Assembly: GCF_040675875.1 (NCBI RefSeq)
Contig: NZ_JBEGII010000001.1
Span: forward strand, 2,046,001-2,110,000
Origin: Microbacterium sp. LWO12-1.2
Lineage (GTDB): Bacteria > Actinomycetota > Actinomycetes > Actinomycetales > Microbacteriaceae
DNA: 64,000 nt
Direction: 5' to 3'
The position numbers and the translations under genes were made by a program. This document shows, piece by piece, positions 8,648-16,570 of the stretch. Within the stretch, counting starts at the first letter, position 1. The number at the start of each line of letters is the position of its first letter. A model generated the notes under the pieces. It did no database searches and had not been told where the DNA came from. It worked only from the letters and a program-made list of their open reading frames with translations.

Positions 8648-9160
8648 ATGACCTTCCGCTACGACTTCGCTCCGACACCGTTCGGCGATGCTCTCGCGGT
8701 GTTCTCCGACGAGGGCATCGTGAGGTTCGATCTCTCCGAATCCGAAGACCCCTCCGTACCGTGGCTGCTGGAGAGCGTCGCTCGCGAGCTCGGCGCCGTC
8801 CCCGAACCCGAACCGGGCGCCGCAGACGAACTGTCGCGGCTCCTCGGGGCCTACTTCGACGGCGAGCCCGTGCGCTTCGCGGATCATGTGGAGTTCGACT
8901 GGCGCCTCACCAACGGATTCTCGCTGACCGCACTGCAGACGATCAGCACGATCGAGTGGGGCGAGACGATGAGCTACGGCGAGGTCGCCGTGCTCGCGGG
9001 CCATCCGGGAGCCGCCCGTGCGGTCGGCACGGCATGCCGACTCACCCCTTTCTCGATCATCGTGCCCGTGCACCGAGTGGTTCGGTCTGACGGAACGCCC
9101 GGGCACTACGGCGCGCACCCCGAGCGGAAGCGCTTCCTGCTCGATCTCGAAGCGCGCTGA
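8648..9160 (+). CDS. Alkyltransferase-like protein (Ogt/MGMT fold without catalytic cysteine)
   Basis: The 170-residue protein matches O6-methylguanine-DNA methyltransferases over its full length. The N-terminal domain is FRYDFAPTPFGDALAVFSDEG, and the C-terminal DNA-binding helix is SYGEVAVLAGHPGAARAVGTAC. The active-site block is IIVPVHRVVRSDGTPGHYG. In active enzymes this is I-P-C-H-R-V; here Val (codon GTG) replaces the acceptor Cys. Alkyltransferase-like (ATL) proteins lacking this Cys (often Trp) bind O6-alkylguanine and recruit nucleotide excision repair; a similar role here is inference. ATG 8648 is preferred over GTG 8627 because CACTAT (8636-8641) fits a -10 exactly 7 nt upstream. 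Confidence 0.8.
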   Translation: MTFRYDFAPTPFGDALAVFSDEGIVRFDLSESEDPSVPWLLESVARELGAVPEPEPGAADELSRLLGAYFDGEPVRFADHVEFDWRLTNGFSLTALQTISTIEWGETMSYGEVAVLAGHPGAARAVGTACRLTPFSIIVPVHRVVRSDGTPGHYGAHPERKRFLLDLEAR

Positions 9161-9180
9161 ACTCGCGGCGCCGCGGTACG

Positions 9181-9217
9181 AGCGGGATCCCGACGTGTAG
9201 GCCGCCGGGGTCCCGCT
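9181..9217 (+). terminator. Terminator after the alkyltransferase-like gene
   Basis: A 12-bp near-perfect inverted repeat (9181-9192 with 9206-9217, one G.U pair) has a 13-nt loop and begins 20 bp after the stop codon. Confidence 0.65.
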
Positions 9218-9309
9218 GCCCTCCTCCCACCGGCGACGCGGCGATGCCCCGGTGGTAGGGTCGACGCTACGAAACGGGGCACGGCGTTGTCTCCCCGAGG
9301 TAGGAAATC

Positions 9310-10164
9310 ATGAGCTCAACGGTGACGTGGGAATCCGAGACCGAGCTCGTCGCCAACGCGGTGAGCGAGCTGGCCAGGCGTACCCGCTTTCCCGTCGCGT
9401 TCGGCGGTCTGATCGAAGAGGGCGTCGTGAGCGTCACCAGCATCGTGGGCAACCGCACCCGCAGTCTCGACGGTCTGCGCGTCCGCCCGGAGCGAGGTCT
9501 CGGCGGCCGAGCGATGATGGAACTCCGGCCGAGGATGACGAGCGACTACGGCTCATCGCAGCAGATCACCCATGACTACGACATGTTCGTCCTCGGTGAA
9601 GGGCTTCGCACTCTCCTCGCCCTCCCCATCGTCGTACGTGGACGCTCCCGCGGTGTGCTGTACGCCGGCACCTGGGACGAGGAGCCGGTCGGCGGGATCA
9701 CGACAGCACCGGCCATGCAGGTCGCGCAGTCCGTCGCCGACGAGTTGCGCATCCGTGACGAGGTCGAGCAGCGACTCCGGGCCCGGACGACGGACGAGGC
9801 CGTCGCGCCGCCCCAGCGCGAACAGTTGCGCGAGAGCTTCGCCGAACTCCGCAGCATCGCCGCCTCCATCGATGATGATTCGTTGCGGAGGCGGATCGCT
9901 CGAGTCGAACGACGGCTCGCTGTGATCGCCGGCGACGCGGTCCCCGTCGCGACAGGCCCGGTGCCCACCGTGCGACTTTCACCGCGCGAGATCGACGTGC
10001 TCGCATGCGCAGCGTTGGGGTCGACGAATGCGGAGATCGCCAGTCGTCTGGGACTGCGCGAGGGAACGGTGAAGGCGTACCTGGGCACGGCGATGTCAAA
10101 GCTCGACGCCTCCACTCGCCACTCCGCCGTGGCCAAGGCGCGGCGCGCGGGGCTGCTCCCCTGA
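9310..10164 (+). CDS. GAF-domain LuxR-type transcriptional regulator
   Basis: The 284-residue protein has an N-terminal GAF-like sensor (about residues 10-150), a charged helical linker (155-210) and a C-terminal LuxR helix-turn-helix (LSPREIDVLACAALGSTNAEIASRLGLREGTVKAYLG). The same size and architecture are known from RamA, the acetate/carbon regulator of Corynebacterium, but orthology cannot be shown by eye. A TAGGGT hexamer at 9256-9261 predicts a ~42-nt leader. An AGGTAGGA ribosome-binding site precedes the ATG. Confidence 0.8.
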   Translation: MSSTVTWESETELVANAVSELARRTRFPVAFGGLIEEGVVSVTSIVGNRTRSLDGLRVRPERGLGGRAMMELRPRMTSDYGSSQQITHDYDMFVLGEGLRTLLALPIVVRGRSRGVLYAGTWDEEPVGGITTAPAMQVAQSVADELRIRDEVEQRLRARTTDEAVAPPQREQLRESFAELRSIAASIDDDSLRRRIARVERRLAVIAGDAVPVATGPVPTVRLSPREIDVLACAALGSTNAEIASRLGLREGTVKAYLGTAMSKLDASTRHSAVAKARRAGLLP

Positions 10165-10231
10165 CCGTAGACTGCACAGGCCGTGCCCAGCGCGGTTGGT
10201 TATCATGGGGTTCAGCTGGCGAACACCGGCT

Positions 10232-10284
10232 CCGGACGAGGCAGACCAGTACCCGGTGAGCGAAAAGACTGGTCCGAAAGGACC
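10232..10284 (+). promoter_or_regulatory. Guanidine-III riboswitch (ykkC-III) controlling gdx
   Basis: The block CCGGACGAGG (10232-10241) is followed by GTACCCGGT (10249-10257). The P1 stem is GACCAGT (10244-10250) with ACTGGTC (10268-10274), and CCGG 10232-10235 can pair with CCGG 10253-10256 as the pseudoknot. This matches the known Thermobifida guanidine-III aptamer block for block. The 3' P1 strand overlaps a second hairpin, GGTCC-GAAA-GGACC (10271-10284), which holds the AAAGGA ribosome-binding site of gdx. Guanidine binding should stabilise P1, prevent the second hairpin and expose the ribosome-binding site. A possible -10 (TATCAT) lies at 10201-10206. Confidence 0.92.
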
Positions 10285-10287
10285 ATC

Positions 10288-10614
10288 ATGTCGTGGATCG
10301 TTTTGATCGCATCCGGAATCCTCGAAGCCGTGTGGGCGACCGCACTGGGCAAATCCGACGGACTCACCAAGCTCTGGCCGAGCGTGACCTTCTTCGTCGC
10401 ACTCGCGATCTCGATGTTCGGCCTCGCATTCGCGATGCGGGATATCTCCACCGGAACCGCGTACGCGGTATGGGTGGGAATCGGCGCATCACTCACAGTG
10501 ATCTGGGCAATGATCACGGGAGACACCGAGATCTCCTGGCTGCGCATTCTGCTTCTGATGGGGCTCGTCGGCTGCATTGTGGGGCTCAAGCTCATCGACA
10601 CCGGTCACGAATAA
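10288..10614 (+). CDS. gdx: Guanidinium exporter Gdx (SugE subtype of SMR transporters)
   Basis: The protein is 108 residues with four membrane helices. The first helix carries the essential SMR glutamate (ILEAVWATALGKS, Glu-13), and W/G-rich helices follow (YAVWVGIGASLTVIWAM). The ending LKLIDTGHE is also typical. SMR proteins of the SugE/Gdx subtype exchange guanidinium for protons; the guanidine-III riboswitch immediately upstream makes that assignment firm. The start at 10288 is chosen because the ribosome-binding site AAAGGA lies at 10277-10282; in-frame starts further upstream fall inside the riboswitch. Confidence 0.95.
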   Translation: MSWIVLIASGILEAVWATALGKSDGLTKLWPSVTFFVALAISMFGLAFAMRDISTGTAYAVWVGIGASLTVIWAMITGDTEISWLRILLLMGLVGCIVGLKLIDTGHE

Positions 10615-10636
10615 TGTACTCGGTACGTAATTCTTG

Positions 10637-10665
10637 TTGTTGTGGTTATTCCACGCGAGTAGGGT
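10637..10665 (+). promoter_or_regulatory. Promoter of lsr2 (leaderless)
   Basis: A -35 TTGTTG (10637-10642) and a -10 TAGGGT (10660-10665) are separated by 17 bp. Transcription is predicted to start at 10672/10673, the A of the lsr2 ATG. The region is locally A/T-rich compared with the surrounding sequence. Confidence 0.6.
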
Positions 10666-10672
10666 GACTTCC

Positions 10673-11017
10673 ATGGCGAGACGAATTGTGCACCAGCTGG
10701 TCGACGATATCGATGGCAGCGTCCTGGAGGTCGGCGAAGGCGAGACCGTTCATTTCTCTCTGAACGGCACCTCGTACGAGATCGACCTGAGCAGCGCTCA
10801 CGCAGAGGAATTGCGTGCAGCGTTCGAACCGTACATCTCCGCAGGGCGTAGAGCAGGATCGGGTGGCGCTGTGCGCTCAGCCGCTCCTCGCAAGCGTCCG
10901 GGACGGAACCCTGAGGTCGCGGCCATCCGCACCTGGGCCAATGAGAACGGCTACACGCTTTCGGAGCGCGGACGCATTCCCGCGCCGATCGTCGACGCCT
11001 ACAACGCAGCCCACTGA
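10673..11017 (+). CDS. lsr2: Lsr2-type nucleoid-associated silencer
   Basis: Lsr2 is the actinobacterial H-NS analogue that bridges A/T-rich DNA and silences xenogeneic genes. The 115-residue protein has the N-terminal dimerisation domain ([27 protein letters not shown]), a basic linker (APRKRPGRN) and the C-terminal DNA-binding domain with the AT-hook-like RGR ([20 protein letters not shown]). The ATG at 10673 fits both homology to MA(K/R)-start Lsr2 proteins and the leaderless promoter. A/T-rich sequence at its own promoter would permit self-binding (inference). Confidence 0.95.
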   Translation: MARRIVHQLVDDIDGSVLEVGEGETVHFSLNGTSYEIDLSSAHAEELRAAFEPYISAGRRAGSGGAVRSAAPRKRPGRNPEVAAIRTWANENGYTLSERGRIPAPIVDAYNAAH

Positions 11018-11024
11018 CGAAGTT

Positions 11025-11065
11025 GAGGAATAGGCGCTTCTCCGGAAGCGCCTATTCCTCTTTTT
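11025..11065. terminator. Shared bidirectional terminator of lsr2 and the MarR gene
   Basis: A 16-bp perfect stem (11025-11040 with 11045-11060) has a 4-nt loop, followed by T5 on the plus strand. The stop codon of the convergent MarR gene (11052-11054) lies inside the stem, so the hairpin also ends that transcript. Confidence 0.9.
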
Positions 11066-11687
11066 CTTTCGCCCAGGCCTCATCGCGGAGAGTGATCTCG
11101 CTCGTCATATCCGTGAGGAATCCGATGACGACCTCGCGTTCCTCCGACGTCAGTCGAGCGGCCGAATAGAACCGCTTCGCCTGTTGTCTCCCCACCGTCT
11201 CCATAGCCGCGTGACGCGTCTCCGCCGAGATGGTGATCGCGAGAGCACGTCGATCCGTCGGGTGCGGAGCGCGATGAATATGCTTGCCCTTCTCCAGACG
11301 GTCGAGCAACTTGGTCGTCGCTGCCGTCGAAATGCCCAGATGCTGGGCGATACCACCCGGCGTGGCGATCGCATCGCGATTCGCACACACGATCAGATAA
11401 TGCAGCGCGCGCATATCGGTCTCGTTCAACTTCATGTACCGACGCGAAGCCAGTGAAAGGCGCTGCTCCGCATCGCGCAGCTCGGCGATCGCCCCCATGA
11501 GGCGCGCGATCTGCCGCAGATCCTCTGGGGCTACGCCACTTCGGTCGATCAGGGCGCTGCGCGGGTCGCTCGCATCGACATCGTAGATGGCCGAATGACT
11601 CAGACCGTCCGGGCCTGGAACGTCCGCGCTCATCGCCGCGTCTCCCGACGCACCCGGAGCGAGGGTGGTGCGGGACTCGTTCTCCAT
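11052..11687 (-). CDS. MarR-family regulator, probable carotenoid repressor (CrtR-like)
   Basis: The 211-residue protein carries a winged helix: YMKLNETDMRALHYLIV, then the recognition part GGIAQHLGISTAATTKLLDRLEKG and the wing HPTDRRALAITIS (residues ~85-160). It has an unusual ~60-residue hydrophilic N-terminal extension. It is divergent from the carotenoid operon, the position of CrtR in Corynebacterium glutamicum, a MarR protein that represses crt genes and responds to geranylgeranyl diphosphate. A similar job here is inference from position. Its own start has TAACAT at 11694-11699 (leaderless). Confidence 0.8.
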   Translation of the reverse strand: MENESRTTLAPGASGDAAMSADVPGPDGLSHSAIYDVDASDPRSALIDRSGVAPEDLRQIARLMGAIAELRDAEQRLSLASRRYMKLNETDMRALHYLIVCANRDAIATPGGIAQHLGISTAATTKLLDRLEKGKHIHRAPHPTDRRALAITISAETRHAAMETVGRQQAKRFYSAARLTSEEREVVIGFLTDMTSEITLRDEAWAKEKEE

Positions 11688-11717
11688 GCGATCATGTTAC
11701 ACATCACGGGCTACATG

Positions 11718-11738
11718 CTAAGTTGATAACTCACTTAG
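11718..11738. promoter_or_regulatory. Palindromic operator candidate between MarR gene and idi
   Basis: CTAAGT (11718-11723) and ACTTAG (11733-11738) form a perfect inverted repeat around 9 nt, with a nested AGTT-GAT-AACT. It lies 26 bp before the idi ATG and just upstream of the MarR gene's -10, a position from which bound protein could repress both directions. Binding by the adjacent MarR protein is inferred. Confidence 0.55.
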
Positions 11739-11763
11739 TTAGCCAAATCGCCGAGAGGATGCC

Positions 11764-12285
11764 ATGGACGATGTGACCCTCCTCGCCGAAGACGGGAGCG
11801 TGGTCGGCGTGCTCCCGAAGCGCGACGTGCACACGTCCGAGACTCCCCTGCATCTCGCGTTCTCGTGCCACATCCGTGACCACGACGGGCGCATCCTGGT
11901 GACCCGCCGCGCCCTGAGCAAGCAGACCTGGCCGGGCGTCTGGACCAACAGCTTCTGCGGCCACCCTCGCCCGGGCGAGGACATGGCGGCTGCCGTCACG
12001 CGCCGCGCCTTCGAAGAACTCGGCGTCACGCTCTCCGACATCCGCCTCGTCCTGCCGTCCTTCCGCTACCGCGCGGTCGATGCGAGCGGAATCGTCGAGA
12101 ACGAGATCTGCCCCGTGCATGTCGCCGTCATCGACGGCGAACTGTCGGTGAACCCCGAAGAGGTCGCCGAATGGGCGTGGATCGAACCCGCCGACCTGGT
12201 GGAGGCCGTCGAAAGAGCACCGTTCGCCTTCAGCCCGTGGATCCGCGAGCAGCTGCCGCTGCTGCGCCAGATCGGCGAGGTCTGA
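11764..12285 (+). CDS. idi: Isopentenyl-diphosphate delta-isomerase, type I
   Basis: Idi interconverts IPP and DMAPP to supply the carotenoid pathway. The 173-residue Nudix-fold protein shows the type I active-site block WTNSFCGHPRPGE, with the catalytic Cys at ~residue 65 and metal-binding His next to it. The Nudix-like helix AVTRRAFEELGV follows, as does the glutamate segment NEICPVHVA. It is the first gene of the carotenoid operon; crtE begins 2 bp after its stop. Confidence 0.95.
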   Translation: MDDVTLLAEDGSVVGVLPKRDVHTSETPLHLAFSCHIRDHDGRILVTRRALSKQTWPGVWTNSFCGHPRPGEDMAAAVTRRAFEELGVTLSDIRLVLPSFRYRAVDASGIVENEICPVHVAVIDGELSVNPEEVAEWAWIEPADLVEAVERAPFAFSPWIREQLPLLRQIGEV

Positions 12286-12287
12286 CG

Positions 12288-13370
12288 ATGGGTGCGATGG
12301 CGACCGAGGAGGACCTCGGCACCCGCATCGAAGAGGCACTCCGCATCCGCTTCGCCGAGCGCAGCACGGCCGCGGAGGCGTACGGCCCCGAGTTCGCAGC
12401 CCTGTGGAAGGCAGCGGCGGAACACGCGCTGGGGGGCAAGTTGATCCGCCCTCGCCTCCTGCTCGATTTCCGCCTAGCGCTCTCAGCCGCGGGCCTCTCT
12501 CACGAAGAAGCCGCCTGCGCCGTGGACATCGCGGCGAACGTCGAGCTCCTCCACTACGCGTTCCTCCTGCATGACGATGTGATCGACGGCGACCTGATCC
12601 GACGACGACGCCCCAATCTGATCGGCTCCCTCGCTGAGCGGCGATCGGACGAACCCGACGACGCGGAACTCCACTGGGCACGGTCCAGCGCGATCCTGAT
12701 GGGCGATCTGCTGCTGGCCTCCGCCGTACTGGGGTTCGCACGCGCCGATGTCTCGGCCGACACCCGAGACCGCCTGCTCGCCCTGATGGAGCAGACCATC
12801 CTCGAGACGGTCGCCGGGGAGCACACCGACATCGGCCTGAGCGACGGCATCATCCCGCCGGATCTGCGCACCATCCTCTCGATGAGCGCCTACAAGACCG
12901 CGACGTACTCCTTCGTCCTCCCCCTTCGCGCCGCCGCCGTGCTGGCCGGTGCCTCCCCGTCCGCCGAGGAGCAGCTCACGGCGATCGGCCGTCATCTCGG
13001 CCTCGCCTACCAGTTGCAGGACGACCTGCTGTCGGTGTTCGGCGAAGCGCAGGAGCACGGGAAGGATGCCTTCTCCGATCTTCGCGAGGGCAAGGAGACG
13101 GCCATCATCGCGTACGCCCGGATGACGGGCCACTGGCCGAGCATCGAGCTGTACTTCGGCGCGACGGATCTGAGCGCTCAGCAGTGTGCCGACATCCGCG
13201 ACCGTCTGCGCGAATGCGGCGCAGAGGGCTTCGCGCGCAGCCTGGTCGAGGAGCAGCTCGGCGCCGTGTCCACCGTGCTCGCCGAGGCCGAGGCTGCCGG
13301 CACGATCTCCCCCGCCGCCGGACGCACCGTCCTCGCCCTCGCCTCACGCATCGAGAGCCGACGCGCATGA
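12288..13370 (+). CDS. crtE: Geranylgeranyl diphosphate synthase CrtE
   Basis: This 360-residue trans-prenyltransferase condenses IPP units to C20 GGPP. The first Asp-rich motif is LHDDVIDGD (~residue 94) and the second LQDDLLSVFGE (~243). The conserved GGKLIRPRLLL and EQTILETVAGEHTDI segments are also present. The start may be ATG 12288 or ATG 12297, three codons apart. Its stop overlaps the crtB start (ATGA), indicating translational coupling. Confidence 0.93.
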   Translation: MGAMATEEDLGTRIEEALRIRFAERSTAAEAYGPEFAALWKAAAEHALGGKLIRPRLLLDFRLALSAAGLSHEEAACAVDIAANVELLHYAFLLHDDVIDGDLIRRRRPNLIGSLAERRSDEPDDAELHWARSSAILMGDLLLASAVLGFARADVSADTRDRLLALMEQTILETVAGEHTDIGLSDGIIPPDLRTILSMSAYKTATYSFVLPLRAAAVLAGASPSAEEQLTAIGRHLGLAYQLQDDLLSVFGEAQEHGKDAFSDLREGKETAIIAYARMTGHWPSIELYFGATDLSAQQCADIRDRLRECGAEGFARSLVEEQLGAVSTVLAEAEAAGTISPAAGRTVLALASRIESRRA

Positions 13371-14275
13371 CGGGGAGCCCTGCGAGTCCCGCCGGAGACG
13401 GCGCGCTCGACCGTTTCAGCCGCACCGCCGACATCGCGACGACGGACGTCATCCGCACCTACTCCACCTCGTTCGGGCTCGCCACGCGCCTGCTCGGACC
13501 TCGTCACCGTCAACACGTGCGCAACATCTACGCGATGGTGCGGATCGCCGACGAGATCGTCGACGGCGTCGCGGCCGAGGCCGGTCTCGATGCCGCGGCG
13601 CAGAGCGACGCCCTCGCGTCGTACGTCGCCGAGACGCACCGGTCGATGCGCACGGGGTACAGCAGCGACCTGATCCTGCACGCGTTCGCACGCACCGCGC
13701 GGGAGTGCGGCATCGGGGAGGATCTGACGCAGCCGTTCTTCGACTCGATGCGCGCCGACATCGCGAGTGACGCGGGTTTCACCGCATACGACGGCGATGC
13801 CCACGCCCGCTACGTGTACGGCTCGGCCGAGGTCGTCGGCCTCATGTGCACGCGCGTGTTCCTGCGCGGCGCCTCGCGCACTCCCGCCGAGGAGCAGACG
13901 ATCGACCGCGGCGCCCGCCAGCTCGGCGCCGCCTTCCAGAACGTGAACTTCCTGCGCGACCTCGCCGACGACACGGACCGGCTGCATCGCGGTTACCTCG
14001 GCGGCGGCGAGCGTCTCACCGAGGCAGACCGTGATGCCTGGGTCGCGACGGTCATGCAGCAGCTCGACGACGCGCGCATCGCGATCCCCCTGCTGCCCAA
14101 GGACTCCCGCGCGGCCGTCCGCAGCGCGCACGCCCTGTTCTCGGCGTTGACACGGCGAGTGGCGAAGACCCCCGTCGACGTGCTGTACCGCAAGAGGGTG
14201 CGGGTTCCCGATCCGCTCAAGGCTCTCCTCGCCGCCCGCGCCGTGTTCGTCACTGCCCTGGAGCGGGACCGATGA
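13367..14275 (+). CDS. crtB: Phytoene synthase CrtB
   Basis: CrtB condenses two GGPP molecules to phytoene. The 302-residue squalene/phytoene synthase shows the first acidic motif in [14 protein letters not shown] (~residues 53-66) and the second signature in [28 protein letters not shown] (two segments around 185-212), with the second Asp cluster DLADD. Both ends overlap neighbours by 4 nt (crtE before, crtI after). Confidence 0.93.
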   Translation: MTGSPASPAGDGALDRFSRTADIATTDVIRTYSTSFGLATRLLGPRHRQHVRNIYAMVRIADEIVDGVAAEAGLDAAAQSDALASYVAETHRSMRTGYSSDLILHAFARTARECGIGEDLTQPFFDSMRADIASDAGFTAYDGDAHARYVYGSAEVVGLMCTRVFLRGASRTPAEEQTIDRGARQLGAAFQNVNFLRDLADDTDRLHRGYLGGGERLTEADRDAWVATVMQQLDDARIAIPLLPKDSRAAVRSAHALFSALTRRVAKTPVDVLYRKRVRVPDPLKALLAARAVFVTALERDR

Positions 14276-15873
14276 GCCGCGTCGTGGTGATCGGCGCCGG
14301 CGTCGCCGGACTCGCCGTGGCCGGTCTCCTCGCCCGCGACGGGCACGATGTCACGATCCTCGAGAAGAACGACCGCGTCGGCGGACGCGCCGGCACCATC
14401 GAGCGCGACGGGTTCCGTTTCGACTCCGGCCCCTCCTGGTACCTGATGCCGGAGGTGTTCGACCACTTCTTCGCGATGATGGGCACGAGCGCCGAGGAGC
14501 AGCTCGACCTGACGCTGCTCGACCCCGGGTATCGGGTGTTCCGTCAGCCGCACACGACGACGGATGCAGCCGCATCCGTGACGGTGCCGGCCGGACACGA
14601 ACGCGTGAGCCGGCTGTTCGACTCGCTCGAGCCGGGGTCCGCTCCCGCACTGGCGAAGTACCTGGACTCCGCGCACGACGCCAGCACGATGGCGGAGAAG
14701 TACTTCCTCTACAACCCGTTCACCCGCATCCGCTCTCTGCTCGCACCCGAGGTGCTGCGCGCGCTCCCCCGCCTGTTCACGCTGCTGGGCACGCGCCTGC
14801 AGGCATTCGCGGCTCGGCGGTTCCGCAACCCCGTGATCCGTCAGATCCTCGGCTACCCCGCGGTCTTCCTCGGTACCGACCCGCGCAGCGCTCCGGCGAT
14901 GTACCACCTCATGAGCGCGCTGGACCTCGATCAGGGCGTCAGCTATCCCCAGGGCGGCTTCTGGCGGGTGGTGGAGCGCATCGAGGATCTCGCCCGAGGC
15001 GCGGGAGTGCGCATCGTCACGGATGCCGAGGTCACCGGCATCCGCACGCAGGACGGGCAGGACGGCACCCATGTCACCGGTGTCGGATGGCGCGATGGGA
15101 CCGGCGCCGAGCACGTGGAGCGCGCCGACATCGTGGTCTCCGCCGCCGACCTGCATCACACCGAGACCGCGTTGCTGCCGGCCTCCCTGCAGAGCTATCC
15201 GGAATCCTGGTGGGCACGACGCACCAGCGGTCCCGGTGGGCTGCTCGTGATGCTCGGCGTGCGCGGCACCCTGCCCCAGCTCCCGCATCACTCGCTGTTC
15301 TTCACCGACGACTGGGATGCGAACTTCGATGCGATCTTCGGACGCGACCCCGAGATCCCGTCTCCCGCGTCGACGTACGTCTGCCGTCCGAGTGCGACAG
15401 ACCCCGATGTCGCTCCCGCCGACCACGAGAACCTGTTCATCCTGGTGCCGATCCCCGCCGACGTCGACCTCGGTCATGGCGGATCGGACGGCAGCGGATC
15501 TCCGGCGATCGAACGTGCAGCCGACGCCGCCATCGACCTCGTCGCGCAGTGGGCCGATGTCCCCGATCTGCGCGAACGCATCGTCGTGAGGGAGACGAAG
15601 GGCCCGGCGGACTTCCGAGACGACTACCACTCGTGGCGCGGCGGGATGCTGGGGCCGGCGCACATCCTCTCGCAGAGCGCGATGTTCCGCGCGCAGAACG
15701 CCTCGAAGCGGGTGCGCGGCCTCTTCTACGCCGGCGGAACCACTGCTCCGGGCGTCGGCGTGCCGATGTGTCTGATCAGCGCGGAGATCGTGCTGAAGCG
15801 CATCCGTGGCGATCACTCCGGCGGTCCGCTCCCCGTACCGGTCCGCGACCCTTCTCGCACGGAGATCGACTGA
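14272..15873 (+). CDS. crtI: Phytoene desaturase CrtI
   Basis: CrtI is an FAD enzyme carrying out the four desaturations from phytoene to lycopene. The protein is 533 residues. The N-terminal dinucleotide-binding fold [20 protein letters not shown] is followed by [24 protein letters not shown]. The C-terminal CrtI signature is [21 protein letters not shown]. Residues and length are as expected for an active enzyme. The start overlaps crtB by 4 nt; the stop TGA shares its A with the next ATG. Confidence 0.95.
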   Translation: MSRVVVIGAGVAGLAVAGLLARDGHDVTILEKNDRVGGRAGTIERDGFRFDSGPSWYLMPEVFDHFFAMMGTSAEEQLDLTLLDPGYRVFRQPHTTTDAAASVTVPAGHERVSRLFDSLEPGSAPALAKYLDSAHDASTMAEKYFLYNPFTRIRSLLAPEVLRALPRLFTLLGTRLQAFAARRFRNPVIRQILGYPAVFLGTDPRSAPAMYHLMSALDLDQGVSYPQGGFWRVVERIEDLARGAGVRIVTDAEVTGIRTQDGQDGTHVTGVGWRDGTGAEHVERADIVVSAADLHHTETALLPASLQSYPESWWARRTSGPGGLLVMLGVRGTLPQLPHHSLFFTDDWDANFDAIFGRDPEIPSPASTYVCRPSATDPDVAPADHENLFILVPIPADVDLGHGGSDGSGSPAIERAADAAIDLVAQWADVPDLRERIVVRETKGPADFRDDYHSWRGGMLGPAHILSQSAMFRAQNASKRVRGLFYAGGTTAPGVGVPMCLISAEIVLKRIRGDHSGGPLPVPVRDPSRTEID

Positions 15874-16220
15874 TGGGCGCGCTGTACCTGACTGCGCTGC
15901 TCGTGTCACTCGGATGCATGCTCCTGCTCGACTGGCGCTTCCGCCTGTTCTTCTGGCGCGACGCGGTCGCGGCGGCCACCGTGACCGTCATCGGCGTCGC
16001 GTTCTTCCTCGCCTGGGACGTCGCGGGAATCGCCGGAGGGATCTTCTTCCGCGGCGATGCGACGATCGCGACCGGGATCGTGTTCGCGCCGGAGCTGCCG
16101 ATCGAGGAGCCCGTCTTCCTGCTGTTCCTCGTCGTGTGCACGATGGTCATCTACACCGGTGCCGTACGCGTCCTCACCGGCCTCCGCACCCGGCGTCGTG
16201 CCGAGGAGGTGCGGGGATGA
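15873..16220 (+). CDS. crtYe: C50 carotenoid epsilon-cyclase subunit CrtYe-like
   Basis: The 115-residue protein has three membrane helices and belongs to the heterodimeric lycopene-cyclase domain family. The conserved membrane-border motif is seen as APELPIEEPVFLLFLVV (~residues 70-86). Alone it is half a cyclase; the second subunit starts at 16217 with a 4-nt overlap. In Corynebacterium CrtYe and CrtYf together cyclise flavuxanthin to decaprenoxanthin. Whether the product here has epsilon, beta or gamma rings cannot be read from sequence. Confidence 0.88.
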   Translation: MGALYLTALLVSLGCMLLLDWRFRLFFWRDAVAAATVTVIGVAFFLAWDVAGIAGGIFFRGDATIATGIVFAPELPIEEPVFLLFLVVCTMVIYTGAVRVLTGLRTRRRAEEVRG

Positions 16221-16570
16221 CCTACATCCAGCTCGCCGCATGGTTCCTCGCGGCAGCCGTCGCAGCCGCGCTGGTGCTGTCGCTGCTCGCGCGACGCCGC
16301 GGTGCCGCCCCTCACCTCGGAGCGATCGCGCTGACCGTGCTGGCGCTGTTCATCCTCACCGCCGTGTTCGACACGATCATGATCGGCACCGGACTGTTCC
16401 ACTACTCGGGACAGCACCTCCTCGACATCCACATCGGCCTGGCTCCGATCGAGGACTTCGCCTACCCCCTCGCCGGCGCGCTGCTGTTGCCGAGCCTGTG
16501 GGCGGCGCTGAGGGCACGCCGCAGCGCCCGGAAACCCACCGCCGCGGATGAGTCGGAGGCAGACGCATGA
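16217..16570 (+). CDS. crtYf: C50 carotenoid cyclase subunit CrtYf-like
   Basis: The 117-residue partner of CrtYe has three membrane helices. It carries the matching motif of the second subunit, GLAPIEDFAYPLAGALLLP (residues ~75-93), with the conserved Pro-x-Glu-Asp. The start overlaps the previous gene by 4 nt and the stop overlaps crtEb by 4 nt, so the four genes crtI-crtYe-crtYf-crtEb form one translationally coupled chain. Confidence 0.88.
   Translation: MTYIQLAAWFLAAAVAAALVLSLLARRRGAAPHLGAIALTVLALFILTAVFDTIMIGTGLFHYSGQHLLDIHIGLAPIEDFAYPLAGALLLPSLWAALRARRSARKPTAADESEADA

Noticed and set aside
4741..9160. Complete defence island (helicase/nuclease plus repair protein)
   Set aside because: Only one defence-like gene is present and its catalytic residues are altered. 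The neighbour is an alkyltransferase-like protein with its own promoter, so a defence operon is not supported.
10232..10284. Guanidine-I (ykkC) riboswitch
   Set aside because: ACTGGTCCGA resembles part of class I, but the CCGGACGAGG and GTACCCGGT blocks with short length fit class III only.
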